Shown: in pieces, positions 36,370 through 44,889 of the stretch
Numbering within the stretch: position 1 is the first letter of the stretch
How the letters are laid out: every line of letters starts with the position of its first letter
Assembly: GCA_002729725.1 (NCBI GenBank)
Contig: PBYS01000121.1
Coordinates: 37,772-101,771, forward strand
Direction of reading: 5' to 3'
DNA length: 64,000 bases
DNA from: Puniceicoccaceae bacterium
GTDB taxonomy: Bacteria > Verrucomicrobiota > Verrucomicrobiia > Opitutales > Coraliomargaritaceae
Made by a program: the position numbers and the translations under genes
The notes under the pieces: model-generated
Databases searched by the model: none
What the model saw: only the letters and a program-made list of their open reading frames with translations
Told to the model about the DNA's origin: nothing

Positions 36370-37188
36370 TCAAATGAGTTGATGCGCGCATTGCTCTTGA
36401 GCCCGTACCAGCACTGACTTGGCCGCTTCCAGCTCCGCACAATCAGCTATGCAATCCACAGTTTGCCCTAAAGCCAGACCATCGATACCGTCCATCACTT
36501 CGATGCCATTACTGGCGTTGGTCACGAAGGCAGCCTCGACTCCCAGCAAGACCTCCGGGGCGACGTGGCCCTCAACCACAGCGAGCTCGGGAGCACGCAG
36601 CAGGGCAGCCCGGGTCACACCGGGCAAAATACCAGACACCAGCGAAGGGGTGTATAAACGACCGTCTTTGACGAAAAAGAAGTTCGCTGTGGTGGTTTCG
36701 GCGATCTGACCGGCCTCATCCGTGCGCAGCACATCGTAATAGCCCTGTGCACGCGCACGGGCAAGCAGGTGCATCGCCTCCATGTAATTGTGCGTTTTAT
36801 GTCCTGCCAAGAGTGAGCGCGAAAAGACCGGGCAAGTGGTATCGAGCTGTAGGCGCCGCCCTTTCGGTGTAGGCAACGGGGGACGTGCGTAGACATAGAG
36901 ACATGTGCCCGAGGCAGCTTTGAGTAGGGAGAGCTTCAGAGTGCCGCTCTCGATGGCTGAACTGGTGACAAGCTCGCGCAAGGCATCCTGCACCGCAATC
37001 TCGGGCGGAAGCTTGAGCTCGAAATGCCGCGCGGAGCGTGTCAGGCGGGCCCAATGGTCTTGCCAGAAATAGAGACGGCCCGCCTCGTAACGCATGGTTT
37101 CGAAAAGCCCGAAGCCATGCGCAAAGCCGGGCGCAGTGGGCGCGAGCATCACACACTCAGTGGGCGGAATTATGAGGATGTCTGGCAT
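36370..37188 (-). CDS. pabC: Aminodeoxychorismate lyase (class IV aminotransferase family)
   Basis: PabC is a PLP enzyme that splits aminodeoxychorismate into 4-aminobenzoate and pyruvate for folate synthesis. The 272-residue protein has the class IV fold: APGFAHGFGLFETMRYEAG near the N-terminus, the PLP lysine in LAGHKTHNYMEAMHLLA, AETTTANFFFVKDGRLYTPS and LPGVTRAALLR. The fold also occurs in branched-chain and D-amino acid aminotransferases; the pabB gene directly upstream, overlapping by 19 bases, decides for PabC. Confidence 0.85.
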   Translation of the reverse strand: MPDILIIPPTECVMLAPTAPGFAHGFGLFETMRYEAGRLYFWQDHWARLTRSARHFELKLPPEIAVQDALRELVTSSAIESGTLKLSLLKAASGTCLYVYARPPLPTPKGRRLQLDTTCPVFSRSLLAGHKTHNYMEAMHLLARARAQGYYDVLRTDEAGQIAETTTANFFFVKDGRLYTPSLVSGILPGVTRAALLRAPELAVVEGHVAPEVLLGVEAAFVTNASNGIEVMDGIDGLALGQTVDCIADCAELEAAKSVLVRAQEQCAHQLI

Positions 37189-38582
37189 AATTGATCGATC
37201 GCCTCGCGAATGGCGCGGGCTTTATCTAAGGTTTCTTGGTATTCGGCCTCTGGCTGTGAGTCCCATACGATCCCGCCGCCCACTTGATAATCAAGTTGGC
37301 CTGCTTTCAGGTGCAGACTGCGAATGGCGATATTAAACTCGGCATCGCCATCGAAGCCGATGTATCCGATGGAGCCGCAATAGGCGCCACGCCGTACAGG
37401 TTCGAGCTCTTCGATGATTTCCATCGCACGCACTTTGGGCGCGCCGGTGATAGAGCCGCCGGGGAAAAGCGCCGCCAAGGCATCGTAGACATCCTTGCCC
37501 TCTCTGAGCCTGGCTTTGACGCGCGCAGTCTGGTGAATGACACGCGCATAATGCTCCAACTGATACAATCCTTCGACCTGCACCGAGCCGAATTCCGCGA
37601 TACGCCCCAGATCATTACGCTCGAGATCGACGATCATCAACAACTCCGCTCGGTCCTTTTCTGAAGCACGCAGAGCGGCCGCTTGCTGCAAGTCCTCTTC
37701 TGCGCTCGCACCACGCGGGCGGGTACCCTTGATCGGCCGCGTCTCCAGCGCACGACCGCGCTTTTGCAAAAACTGCTCCGGTGAAGTGGAAATGAGCTGC
37801 CAGTCGCCCAGATCCAGATAGGCCCCGTAAGGGGCAGGATTGCCGCGACGGAGCGCTTGATACAGTGCAATGCTGTCACCCTCAAAGGTGCAACGGGCAC
37901 GCTGGGAGAGATTCACCTGATACACGTCGCCGCTGGCAATATAGTCACGCACACGCTGCACCGCAGTGCAGAAATCGGCCTTTGAAAAGTTCCATTGCCA
38001 AGCGCCGCGGCGGGCAGGCATGGCCGCCGAGGCGCCCGTGGTAGGGGCTTCACTGGTGACGCCCGCCGCAGTTTGGCAAAACGGAAGCGACTCAGAGCTG
38101 ACGCGAGCTGACTCTGATGCGGGCGTGACAAGTCGCGCCCCTACGATTGACCGCAGGCGCTCAATCACCGCGTCCGCAGCTATGTGAACATCATGCCCGA
38201 TCAAATACAGCATTCCACTCTGGTGATTGAGTGCCGCCACACCATCGTAGAGGCCGAAGGACATATCGGGAATCGAGCGGTCATCTTGTGCGAGGCAGGG
38301 CACGCGCTCTAAGCGCCGCCCATAGTCATAACTCAGGTAACCGACCGCTCCCCCGGTGAATGGAATCTCTGGATGCGATTCCAATGGATAGGCCTGCATC
38401 GCCTGACGCAGATCCTCCAGATCTCCGGTAACCGTTTGAAAGGGATCTGAGCCAAAAAAACTCCAGGCCCCCAAGCCATCATTGGACTGCGCACTATCCA
38501 AGACAAAGGACAGCGGCTGCCGTCCGAAGCACTCCACGAGCGCTTCCACTGAGGGTGGATTCTGGATTTCGAGGACTTTCAT
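37170..38582 (-). CDS. pabB: Aminodeoxychorismate synthase component I
   Basis: PabB converts chorismate to aminodeoxychorismate with ammonia from PabA. The 470-residue protein has the chorismate-binding domain in its C-terminal half: GDVYQVNLSQRARCTFEG, ISTSPEQFLQ, the diagnostic PIKGTRPRG whose lysine distinguishes PabB from anthranilate synthase (PIAGT), DLERNDLGRI and FPGGSITGAPKVRAMEII. The poorly conserved residues about 145-185 form an Ala-rich insert. No pabA is present in the window. It is 8 bases after the lptG-like gene and overlaps pabC. Confidence 0.93.
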   Translation of the reverse strand: MKVLEIQNPPSVEALVECFGRQPLSFVLDSAQSNDGLGAWSFFGSDPFQTVTGDLEDLRQAMQAYPLESHPEIPFTGGAVGYLSYDYGRRLERVPCLAQDDRSIPDMSFGLYDGVAALNHQSGMLYLIGHDVHIAADAVIERLRSIVGARLVTPASESARVSSESLPFCQTAAGVTSEAPTTGASAAMPARRGAWQWNFSKADFCTAVQRVRDYIASGDVYQVNLSQRARCTFEGDSIALYQALRRGNPAPYGAYLDLGDWQLISTSPEQFLQKRGRALETRPIKGTRPRGASAEEDLQQAAALRASEKDRAELLMIVDLERNDLGRIAEFGSVQVEGLYQLEHYARVIHQTARVKARLREGKDVYDALAALFPGGSITGAPKVRAMEIIEELEPVRRGAYCGSIGYIGFDGDAEFNIAIRSLHLKAGQLDYQVGGGIVWDSQPEAEYQETLDKARAIREAIDQLCQTSS

Positions 38583-38589
38583 CCTTAAA

Positions 38590-39738
38590 TTAGTGGCGGC
38601 TCGCCCGACGGATCATCCAAAAGCCAATGCTTTGAAAAATTATATTAGGCAACCAGATCAATAGATCCGGACGCAATGCGGGCAAGTCTTCTAACCAACT
38701 GACCATGATGATCAAAAAGTAGTAGCTCATGGCGATCACCAGCGCGATGCCAAGGTTGGCATATGTTTCTTTGCGCCCCACTTGAATCGCCAGTGGTACT
38801 CCAAAAACCGCCAAGGAAAACACAGAAAATGCCAGCGCAAAATTCTTCTGAATGTGCATCTGCACCTTCAGCCGTTCCTCCGTCATCCCCTCCCCGGTCT
38901 CAGCTTCCTTGTCCAGCTCGGCCTGCCGCCGTTCCATCAGCTGGGCAAAAGTCATCTCCTTAGTGCGCACCTTGCGCTTACGATCACTCTCACCAAACAA
39001 TTGATCCAATGGCAGAGCAATCGGCAGTTCACCGAAAAACAAAGAGTCCGGCATTTCTCCGCCGAAGGCTTCAGGATTATCTGCATCCCGCTGTTCGGCA
39101 GTGCCATTTTTGAGCGTAAGAATTAGGTCCTTATTCACTTCATCGTATAGCAACTCCCCCTCCGCTGCGCGCAGGAATAAGGTGACACGCTGCTGACTAT
39201 CCAGCTCCCAGATCCAAAAATCCTTCATGATCGAGCCATCGCGCCCACCCATATAGATCACGTAACCAGGAAACTCGTGAATAAAGCGGCGCTCCTCGAT
39301 GAAGCCGACAGGATTGTCCGTGAGCGCACTCGCCATCAGCGCCTTCCGCTCGACACGCGACTGTGGCGCATAATGTAGATTCACTACCACCGCGACCACC
39401 ATGCCCACGCAAGCGATCAAAAAAACCGGGGCCGCAATCTGGTATAAACTCAGCCCCGCCGACTTCATCGCGGTAATTTCCCGCTGCGACGACAAGCGCC
39501 CCAATGCAATCAAAGTGCCGGTCAACATCCCCAGCGGCAGAGCAAAGGAAGCCACATAGGGGATCAAAAGCCCCAGCACTTTCAAAAAGACCCATACGTC
39601 CAACTTGCCCGCAACCACCAATTCAGCCACATCGCGCAGCGCATTCCCCACCAGCAGCACAAAAATAAAGAGCCCCATAGCCAAGCCAGTGGCGACCAGG
39701 ATCTCTTTAAGTATATGGCGATGTAGCAAATTAAGCAT
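38590..39738 (-). CDS. LptF/LptG family permease
   Basis: This 382-residue inner-membrane protein of the YjgP/YjgQ family has LLHRHILKEILVATGLAMG (first helix), LPLGMLTGTLIALGRLSSQREITAMKSAGLSLYQ divided over helices 2-3 with the coupling helix SSQREITAMKSAG, a long periplasmic beta-jellyroll (residues about 125-290) and three C-terminal helices including NFALAFSVFSLAVFGVPLAI. LptF and LptG extract lipopolysaccharide with the LptB ATPase. Which of the two this is cannot be decided. ATG 39738 is selected; upstream in-frame codons run through an inverted repeat. It heads a run with pabB and pabC. Confidence 0.9.
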   Translation of the reverse strand: MLNLLHRHILKEILVATGLAMGLFIFVLLVGNALRDVAELVVAGKLDVWVFLKVLGLLIPYVASFALPLGMLTGTLIALGRLSSQREITAMKSAGLSLYQIAAPVFLIACVGMVVAVVVNLHYAPQSRVERKALMASALTDNPVGFIEERRFIHEFPGYVIYMGGRDGSIMKDFWIWELDSQQRVTLFLRAAEGELLYDEVNKDLILTLKNGTAEQRDADNPEAFGGEMPDSLFFGELPIALPLDQLFGESDRKRKVRTKEMTFAQLMERRQAELDKEAETGEGMTEERLKVQMHIQKNFALAFSVFSLAVFGVPLAIQVGRKETYANLGIALVIAMSYYFLIIMVSWLEDLPALRPDLLIWLPNIIFQSIGFWMIRRASRH

Positions 39739-39744
39739 ATCAAG

Positions 39745-39806
39745 GTAGTGACAAGCTTCCAGCTGCTCGTCCAACAAAATTCGACAAGCTGGAAGCTTGT
39801 CACTAC
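39745..39806. repeat. REP-like inverted repeat between lptG and pyrE
   Basis: A perfect 20-base inverted repeat, GTAGTGACAAGCTTCCAGCT at 39745-39764 and its complement at 39787-39806, with a 22-base spacer. The right arm plus spacer end also forms its own small hairpin, GACAAGCT-GGA-AGCTTGTC. It occupies the divergent promoter region between lptG and pyrE. The size and structure fit a REP element of the kind RAYT transposases act on. Only one copy is present in this window. Confidence 0.8.
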
Positions 39807-39831
39807 GCCCATCAAGCGCACACTGCGCCGC

Positions 39832-40401
39832 ATGAGTACTCAAAACGACGAAGTTATCCAGATTTTTAAAGACAGCGGCGCCCTACTTGAAGGCCACTTC
39901 CTCCTCCGCTCGGGGCTACATAGCGCACACTTTTTTCAATGCGCCCAAGTCTGCCAATACATGGATAAAGTCACTCGTCTGGCCGAAATTATGGTGCCGA
40001 TGCTCAAAGAATACGGCGCCACCACCGTGGTAGGCCCCGCTATGGGCGGCCTGGTGATCGGACAAGAAGTGGCACGCCAACTGGGCCTGCGCTTTGTCTT
40101 CCTCGAAAAAGTGGACGACAAACTGGCACTACGCCGCAATTTCAAATTTGAGCCGGGCGAAAAAGTGCTGATCGTCGAAGACGTGATCACCCGCGGTGGC
40201 CGCGTGGTCGAAGCACTGGAACAATGCCGCGCCCACGGAGCCGAGCCCGTCGCGGTCGGCGTGATCGTAGACCGCAGCCAAGGCAAGACACGCTTTGACG
40301 TGCCCCACCACAGCCTGGCCGAGCTCAGCTTCCCCACCTACGAAGCCGATCAGCTTCCTCCAGAGCTACAAGGAACGGAAGCCATCAAGCCGGGCAGTTA
40401 A
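39832..40401 (+). CDS. pyrE: Orotate phosphoribosyltransferase
   Basis: PyrE joins orotate and PRPP to form OMP in pyrimidine synthesis. The 189-residue protein has LLRSGLHSAHFFQCAQV, VVGPAMGGLVIGQEVARQL, the mobile-loop region FLEKVDDKLALRRNF, and the PRPP-binding VLIVEDVITRGGRVVEAL. ATG 39832 fits the family N-terminus; the region upstream consists of the inverted repeat. It is convergent with ftsK, 30 bases apart, without an obvious terminator. Confidence 0.94.
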   Translation: MSTQNDEVIQIFKDSGALLEGHFLLRSGLHSAHFFQCAQVCQYMDKVTRLAEIMVPMLKEYGATTVVGPAMGGLVIGQEVARQLGLRFVFLEKVDDKLALRRNFKFEPGEKVLIVEDVITRGGRVVEALEQCRAHGAEPVAVGVIVDRSQGKTRFDVPHHSLAELSFPTYEADQLPPELQGTEAIKPGS

Positions 40402-40431
40402 GCGTCTCTTAACATCTCCGCGGATTGCGAC

Positions 40432-43026
40432 TTACATCGCGTCCAGGTCGACCATAATCTCGCGGGGGCTGGAGCCGTTCTCTGGACCGACGATGCCGCG
40501 CTCTTCCAGCTCTTCCATCAAGCGGGCAGCGCGGTTATAACCAATCCTTAAGCGGCGTTGCAACATAGAGGTGGACGCACGCTTGGTGCTACGCAGCACA
40601 TCGATGGCGTCGGGCAAAAGCTCGTCGCCGTCGCTAGGACCTCCATCGTCACCGCCTCCAGTATCGTCGCCACCTGCGTCGATTTGCTTCTGCACATCTT
40701 CCGCAAATTGAGGCGGGTCGTTCTTCTCCTGGAGGAACTCGACGATGGCATTGATTTCGTCGTCGGAAACGAAAGCACCTTGGGCACGCACCAGGTTGGA
40801 AGTGCCTGGAGGAATGAAGAGCATGTCCCCCTTGCCAATCAGGGCTTCAGCTCCGCCGCCATCGAGGATGGTGCGACTGTCAATTTTCGAAGCGACCTTG
40901 AAGGAAATGCGGCTCGGCAAATTGGCCTTAATCACACCGGTGATCACGTTCACCGAAGGACGTTGGGTCGCGAGGATCAAGTGAATCCCAGCGGCACGAG
41001 CCAGCTGTGCGATACGGGCGATGCAGGTCTCGATATCGGCAGGGGCGACCATCATCAGGTCAGCAAGCTCGTCGATCACGCAAACGATATAGGGCAACTT
41101 CTTGCGAGGGATCTCGAAAGCGTCGTCATCGCGGGGCACCTCCATGTTTTGCAGGGCCGCGCGCTCTTCGGGGCTCATGTCTGCATCCATGGCCTCGGCC
41201 TTAGCTTGCTCTTCCTTGTCCTTGGCGATCTTGGCATTGAAGCCAGCGATGTTGCGCACATTGGTCTTGGCGAAAATCTGGTAACGGTGCTCCATTTCGG
41301 CGATCAACCATTTGAGTGCGCCCGGCACCTTCTTCGCCTCGGTGACGACTGGGATCAACATATGAGGCAGCGCATTATACATCTGCATTTCCACCACTTT
41401 TGGATCGACCATGATAAAGCGCAGGTCTTCGGGGCCCGAGTGATAAAGTAGCGATGCGATAATGGCGTTAATGCACACCGTCTTACCCGAACCAGTCGAA
41501 CCAGCGATCAAGACGTGCGGCATCTTAGTCAAATCGGTGACCATGGGCTTACCAGTGACATCCTTACCAAGCACGACCGGAATCTCGGCATCGGCATCCG
41601 CCCAAGCCTTGGACTCCACGATGTCGCGCATGCACACTGCCAGCGAGATGCGGTTGGGCACTTCGATGCCGACGGTGCCCTTGCCTGGCACGGGTGCAAG
41701 GATACGCACCGACATGGCCTTGAGGCCAAGCGCGATGTTCTTATCAAGATTCACAATCTTTTCCACACGCACGCCGGGCGCAGGAGTGACTTCATAGCGA
41801 GTGATCACCGGCCCGGTATGAATCTCCCCGGGTATGACCTTCACACCGAACTCGTCGAGTGTGCGCACGAGGGCGCTCATGGTGCCCGCGTGGTCTTCGG
41901 GTGCGATCGTGCTCGCATCTGGAGCCTCGGAAAGTAGGCTTAACGGAGGGAAGACATAGTCCCCACGACGCTCAGGAATGCTGGCCACTGCCTTCTCAGT
42001 TTTCTCGCCGCTGATGATCTTGATCGTGGCAGGGTCGAGTGCGGGCTTCTTGGGCTCCGGCTCAGGCTCGGACTCGGGTGGCTTAGGCATGAGTTTTTTC
42101 TTCTTCGATGCCGCAGCTGCCACACTGCTCGCCGCCAAAGGAGTCGGCGCGCTGCTGAGCAAAGAAGGTTTACGCCCATCATCGGGAAGCTCATCATCGC
42201 CATCCACGTCAGCAGCTGCCTTCGCCGCTGCCTGCTTGGCAGGCTTGGCCGATTTTTTTTCTTTTTTGGCGGCCGCTGCGTCCTCTTTCGCCCGTGCTTT
42301 AGCCGCCGCGGCCTCTTCTTTAGCTTGGGCTTTGGCCTGTGCGGCTTCCTCCTTGGCGACACGTTTGGCCTCAGCACGCTCCGCTTTACGCGCTTTGCGC
42401 ACCTCTTTGGACTGGGCACGGTTCTCTAAAAATTCGCGATAGCGTGTTTGCAAATACTCGAAAAAATGGCCGAGATTGTCCGTAAACACCAACAAGGAGC
42501 CAATGATGAAGCCCATCAATAAGATCAAAAACGCGCCAAAGGGGCCAATGTAGGGTTCCAAGACCACGGGCCCAATAAATTCACCCACAACTCCACCAAA
42601 GCCATTAGAGAGTTGGTTCTCAAACAAACTGCCCGCAGCGCTGCTAGCGGGGCGCATCATCGCAATCAGTCCAGACACGCAAAAGACAGCCAATGGCGAG
42701 GCGATTCCAGTCAGCAAACGCTTGCCATGCTCTTGCTGCACCAGCAGACGCACGCCAAACCAGAGTAAGAAAAGTGGCACTAAGAGCACCGCGACACCAA
42801 GGAAATGAAAACCAAAGAAGCCAACATAGCTGCCAAAAAGGCCGACTAAGTTCGGGTCGGTCGGATTGGTCGCATTATATTGCTCGGTGTTATAGTCAAA
42901 GACCGAAACAGCGACCAGTGCGGCAATAGTAAATAGCAACAATCCCAGCACTGGGCGTGAGCGTGCTTTACGTGGCTGAGAAACCACTTTTTTCTTTACG
43001 ACTTTTTTCTTTGCTTTTCGTGCCAT
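40432..43026 (-). CDS. ftsK: DNA translocase FtsK/SpoIIIE
   Basis: FtsK pumps chromosomal DNA through the closing septum and activates dimer resolution. The 864-residue protein has a Lys-rich N-terminus, four membrane helices (residues about 25-185), an Ala/Lys/Glu-rich linker (about 205-345), and a RecA-like motor with Walker A IAGSTGSGKTVCINAI (around 505), LRFIMVDPKVVEMQMYN, and Walker B VCVIDELADLMMV (around 653). It ends with a winged-helix gamma domain (SMLQRRLRIGYNRAARLMEE) that reads KOPS-type sequences. It is shorter than E. coli FtsK because the linker is short. Confidence 0.95.
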   Translation of the reverse strand: MARKAKKKVVKKKVVSQPRKARSRPVLGLLLFTIAALVAVSVFDYNTEQYNATNPTDPNLVGLFGSYVGFFGFHFLGVAVLLVPLFLLWFGVRLLVQQEHGKRLLTGIASPLAVFCVSGLIAMMRPASSAAGSLFENQLSNGFGGVVGEFIGPVVLEPYIGPFGAFLILLMGFIIGSLLVFTDNLGHFFEYLQTRYREFLENRAQSKEVRKARKAERAEAKRVAKEEAAQAKAQAKEEAAAAKARAKEDAAAAKKEKKSAKPAKQAAAKAAADVDGDDELPDDGRKPSLLSSAPTPLAASSVAAAASKKKKLMPKPPESEPEPEPKKPALDPATIKIISGEKTEKAVASIPERRGDYVFPPLSLLSEAPDASTIAPEDHAGTMSALVRTLDEFGVKVIPGEIHTGPVITRYEVTPAPGVRVEKIVNLDKNIALGLKAMSVRILAPVPGKGTVGIEVPNRISLAVCMRDIVESKAWADADAEIPVVLGKDVTGKPMVTDLTKMPHVLIAGSTGSGKTVCINAIIASLLYHSGPEDLRFIMVDPKVVEMQMYNALPHMLIPVVTEAKKVPGALKWLIAEMEHRYQIFAKTNVRNIAGFNAKIAKDKEEQAKAEAMDADMSPEERAALQNMEVPRDDDAFEIPRKKLPYIVCVIDELADLMMVAPADIETCIARIAQLARAAGIHLILATQRPSVNVITGVIKANLPSRISFKVASKIDSRTILDGGGAEALIGKGDMLFIPPGTSNLVRAQGAFVSDDEINAIVEFLQEKNDPPQFAEDVQKQIDAGGDDTGGGDDGGPSDGDELLPDAIDVLRSTKRASTSMLQRRLRIGYNRAARLMEELEERGIVGPENGSSPREIMVDLDAM

Positions 43027-43116
43027 GTAAGAGGAGAGAAATTAAACGCAGATGCGTGAATAACAAGATTCGATTGAGTATCGCATTCTCTGGGAAATCC
43101 AGCAAGAAACAGTGCT

Positions 43117-44064
43117 ATGGAATTACTGACATTTACTCCACTATATATGGAACGCGTTTGGGGCGGTCGCGGCCTCGAAGCCAAACTCGGCCGCACACTC
43201 CCCGAAGGTAAGGTAATTGGCGAGAGCTGGGAACTAGTCGACCGCAAAGATGAACAATCCGTCGTCGCCTCAGGAACGCACGCCGGCAAAAGCATTCGCG
43301 AACTGCTCGAAAGCTCGGCCTCCGAAATCCTGGGCCCAGGACGTGACGGCTCGCAGCCCTTTCCAATTTTGATCAAATGGCTGGATTGCCAAGATCGACT
43401 CTCGCTACAAGTTCACCCGCCCGCCGAGATCGCCCCCTCACTAGGTGGCGAGCCCAAGACCGAGAACTGGTACATCGCGGAGTGCGACGAAGGGGCCTCC
43501 TTGATCGTCGGCCTCAAAAATGGCGTGACTCGCGAGCAATTCACTCAAGCGCTGGCAGAGAACCAAGCAGAAGACTGCGTCCACCGCTTCCCCGTCAAAG
43601 CGGGTGACTCCATCTTAGTCGAAAGCGGCCGCATGCACGCGATCGACGCGGGTAATTTGATCCTAGAGATCCAACAAAACTCCGACACCACTTACCGCGT
43701 CTACGACTGGGGCCGCGTGGGGCTGGACGGCGCACCGCGCCAATTGCACATTGAAGAATCACTCAAATCGATCGATTTCGATGACTACGAGCCAGAAACA
43801 CTCAAGATCGTGCCTGGCACGCAAACCTTAGCTGACTGCAAGGAATTCCGCATTCGTAAATTCGAACTTCAAGCGGGTGACGAAGCACTCGAACTGCCCG
43901 CGGGTGAAGGTGCACGTTTAATCCACGTCGTCAGCGGCCAAGTGAGCGAGCGCCACAGCGGCGCCACACTGAGAAAAGGCAGCAACTACCTGCAGCCCTA
44001 TGTGACGAGTGTCAGCCTAAGCGCAGAGGAGCCCACCACACTGCTCGTGACAGATCAGTTTTAA
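43117..44064 (+). CDS. manA: Class I mannose-6-phosphate isomerase
   Basis: ManA interconverts mannose 6-phosphate and fructose 6-phosphate. The 315-residue cupin protein matches the shorter bacterial class I form: PLYMERVWGGRGLEAKLG at the N-terminus, WLDCQDRLSLQVHPPAEIA with a zinc-ligand histidine, GEPKTENWYIAEC, VESGRMHAIDAGNLILEIQQ with further zinc ligands, and SDTTYRVYDWGR. The ATG at 43117 begins 90 bases upstream of nothing else, divergent from ftsK. A strong hairpin terminator follows 9 bases after the stop. Confidence 0.92.
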   Translation: MELLTFTPLYMERVWGGRGLEAKLGRTLPEGKVIGESWELVDRKDEQSVVASGTHAGKSIRELLESSASEILGPGRDGSQPFPILIKWLDCQDRLSLQVHPPAEIAPSLGGEPKTENWYIAECDEGASLIVGLKNGVTREQFTQALAENQAEDCVHRFPVKAGDSILVESGRMHAIDAGNLILEIQQNSDTTYRVYDWGRVGLDGAPRQLHIEESLKSIDFDDYEPETLKIVPGTQTLADCKEFRIRKFELQAGDEALELPAGEGARLIHVVSGQVSERHSGATLRKGSNYLQPYVTSVSLSAEEPTTLLVTDQF

Positions 44065-44073
44065 CAAAAAAAA

Positions 44074-44101
44074 GCGCCTCACCGAAGATTCGGTGAGGCG
44101 C
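44074..44101. terminator. Bidirectional Rho-independent terminator between manA and slyD
   Basis: A perfect 13-bp stem (GCGCCTCACCGAA with its complement) and a 2-base loop. Read on the minus strand it is followed by eight T residues, so it terminates slyD well; on the plus strand it is followed by TCTTATT, a weaker signal for manA. The two genes are convergent. Confidence 0.92.
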
Positions 44102-44128
44102 TCTTATTAAAAAACCGAAGCAAAGAAA

Positions 44129-44716
44129 TTAGTGCGAGCAACCACAGCCGCCTTGCTGTTCTTTGTCGTCGTTGCAGCATTCACCTTCGCCTTTGCCTTC
44201 TTCCGAGCTGCAGCATTCGCCTTCGCCACCTCCGCCGCCGCAGCAACCGCCGCCTTGGTGGATGTGGCCATGTGCCAACTCTTCTTCAGTCGCCTCGCGC
44301 ACGTCTTGCACAGTCACATTGAAGTTAAGGTGCTTGCCAGCGAGTGGATGATTGCCGTCGACGGTGACATTGTCTTCTTCGACCTTAACCACACGGACTG
44401 ACACCGGGCCTTGATCTGTACTAGCTTGAAATTGCATGCCGACTTCCAGCGTCTCAACACCTTGGAAGCGGTCACGAGGCACGACTTGCTCTAGTGCGGG
44501 GTTGGGTGCACCATAGCCATCTTCCGGAGCCACGCGCACTTCAACAGTGTCCCCCGCAGCCTTACCTACAAGCGCAGCTTCGAGACCCGGGATGATGTTT
44601 TTGTGCCCATGGAGATATGTCAGAGGTTGTCCGGGCTGAGATTGATCGAGTAATGTTCCTTCGTCGTCTTTAAGCGCGTAGTCCATAGCGACGACTGTTC
44701 CTTCTGCGATTTGCAT
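44129..44716 (-). CDS. slyD: FKBP-type peptidyl-prolyl isomerase SlyD
   Basis: SlyD is a prolyl isomerase and chaperone that also binds metals. The 195-residue protein has the FKBP half with GTVVAMDYALKDDEGTLLD, TYLHGHKNIIPGLEAALVG and VRVAPEDGYGAPNPALEQVV, the IF chaperone insert (about residues 75-120), and DGNHPLAGKHLNFNVTVQDV. The C-terminal tail (residues about 150-195) is rich in Cys, Gly, Glu and His (GGCCGGGGGEGECC, GGCGCSH), as in nickel-binding SlyD, but with more cysteine than histidine. It ends at a strong terminator. Confidence 0.92.
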   Translation of the reverse strand: MQIAEGTVVAMDYALKDDEGTLLDQSQPGQPLTYLHGHKNIIPGLEAALVGKAAGDTVEVRVAPEDGYGAPNPALEQVVPRDRFQGVETLEVGMQFQASTDQGPVSVRVVKVEEDNVTVDGNHPLAGKHLNFNVTVQDVREATEEELAHGHIHQGGGCCGGGGGEGECCSSEEGKGEGECCNDDKEQQGGCGCSH

Positions 44717-44889
44717 AATATTTGGTATTGGTGTTTCTAATTAGTGGAGAACGGGTAGCGATAGCAGAAAGCGGCGTGGGGTCAAAAGCGAAAGCGATTT
44801 ATTTATATGCAGGGGCTTGGCTGGGCGAACTCACTTGACGCAGGGCGCATAAACAGGGTTTCTTTGGAAAACTAACCACAGTCCGGCAC

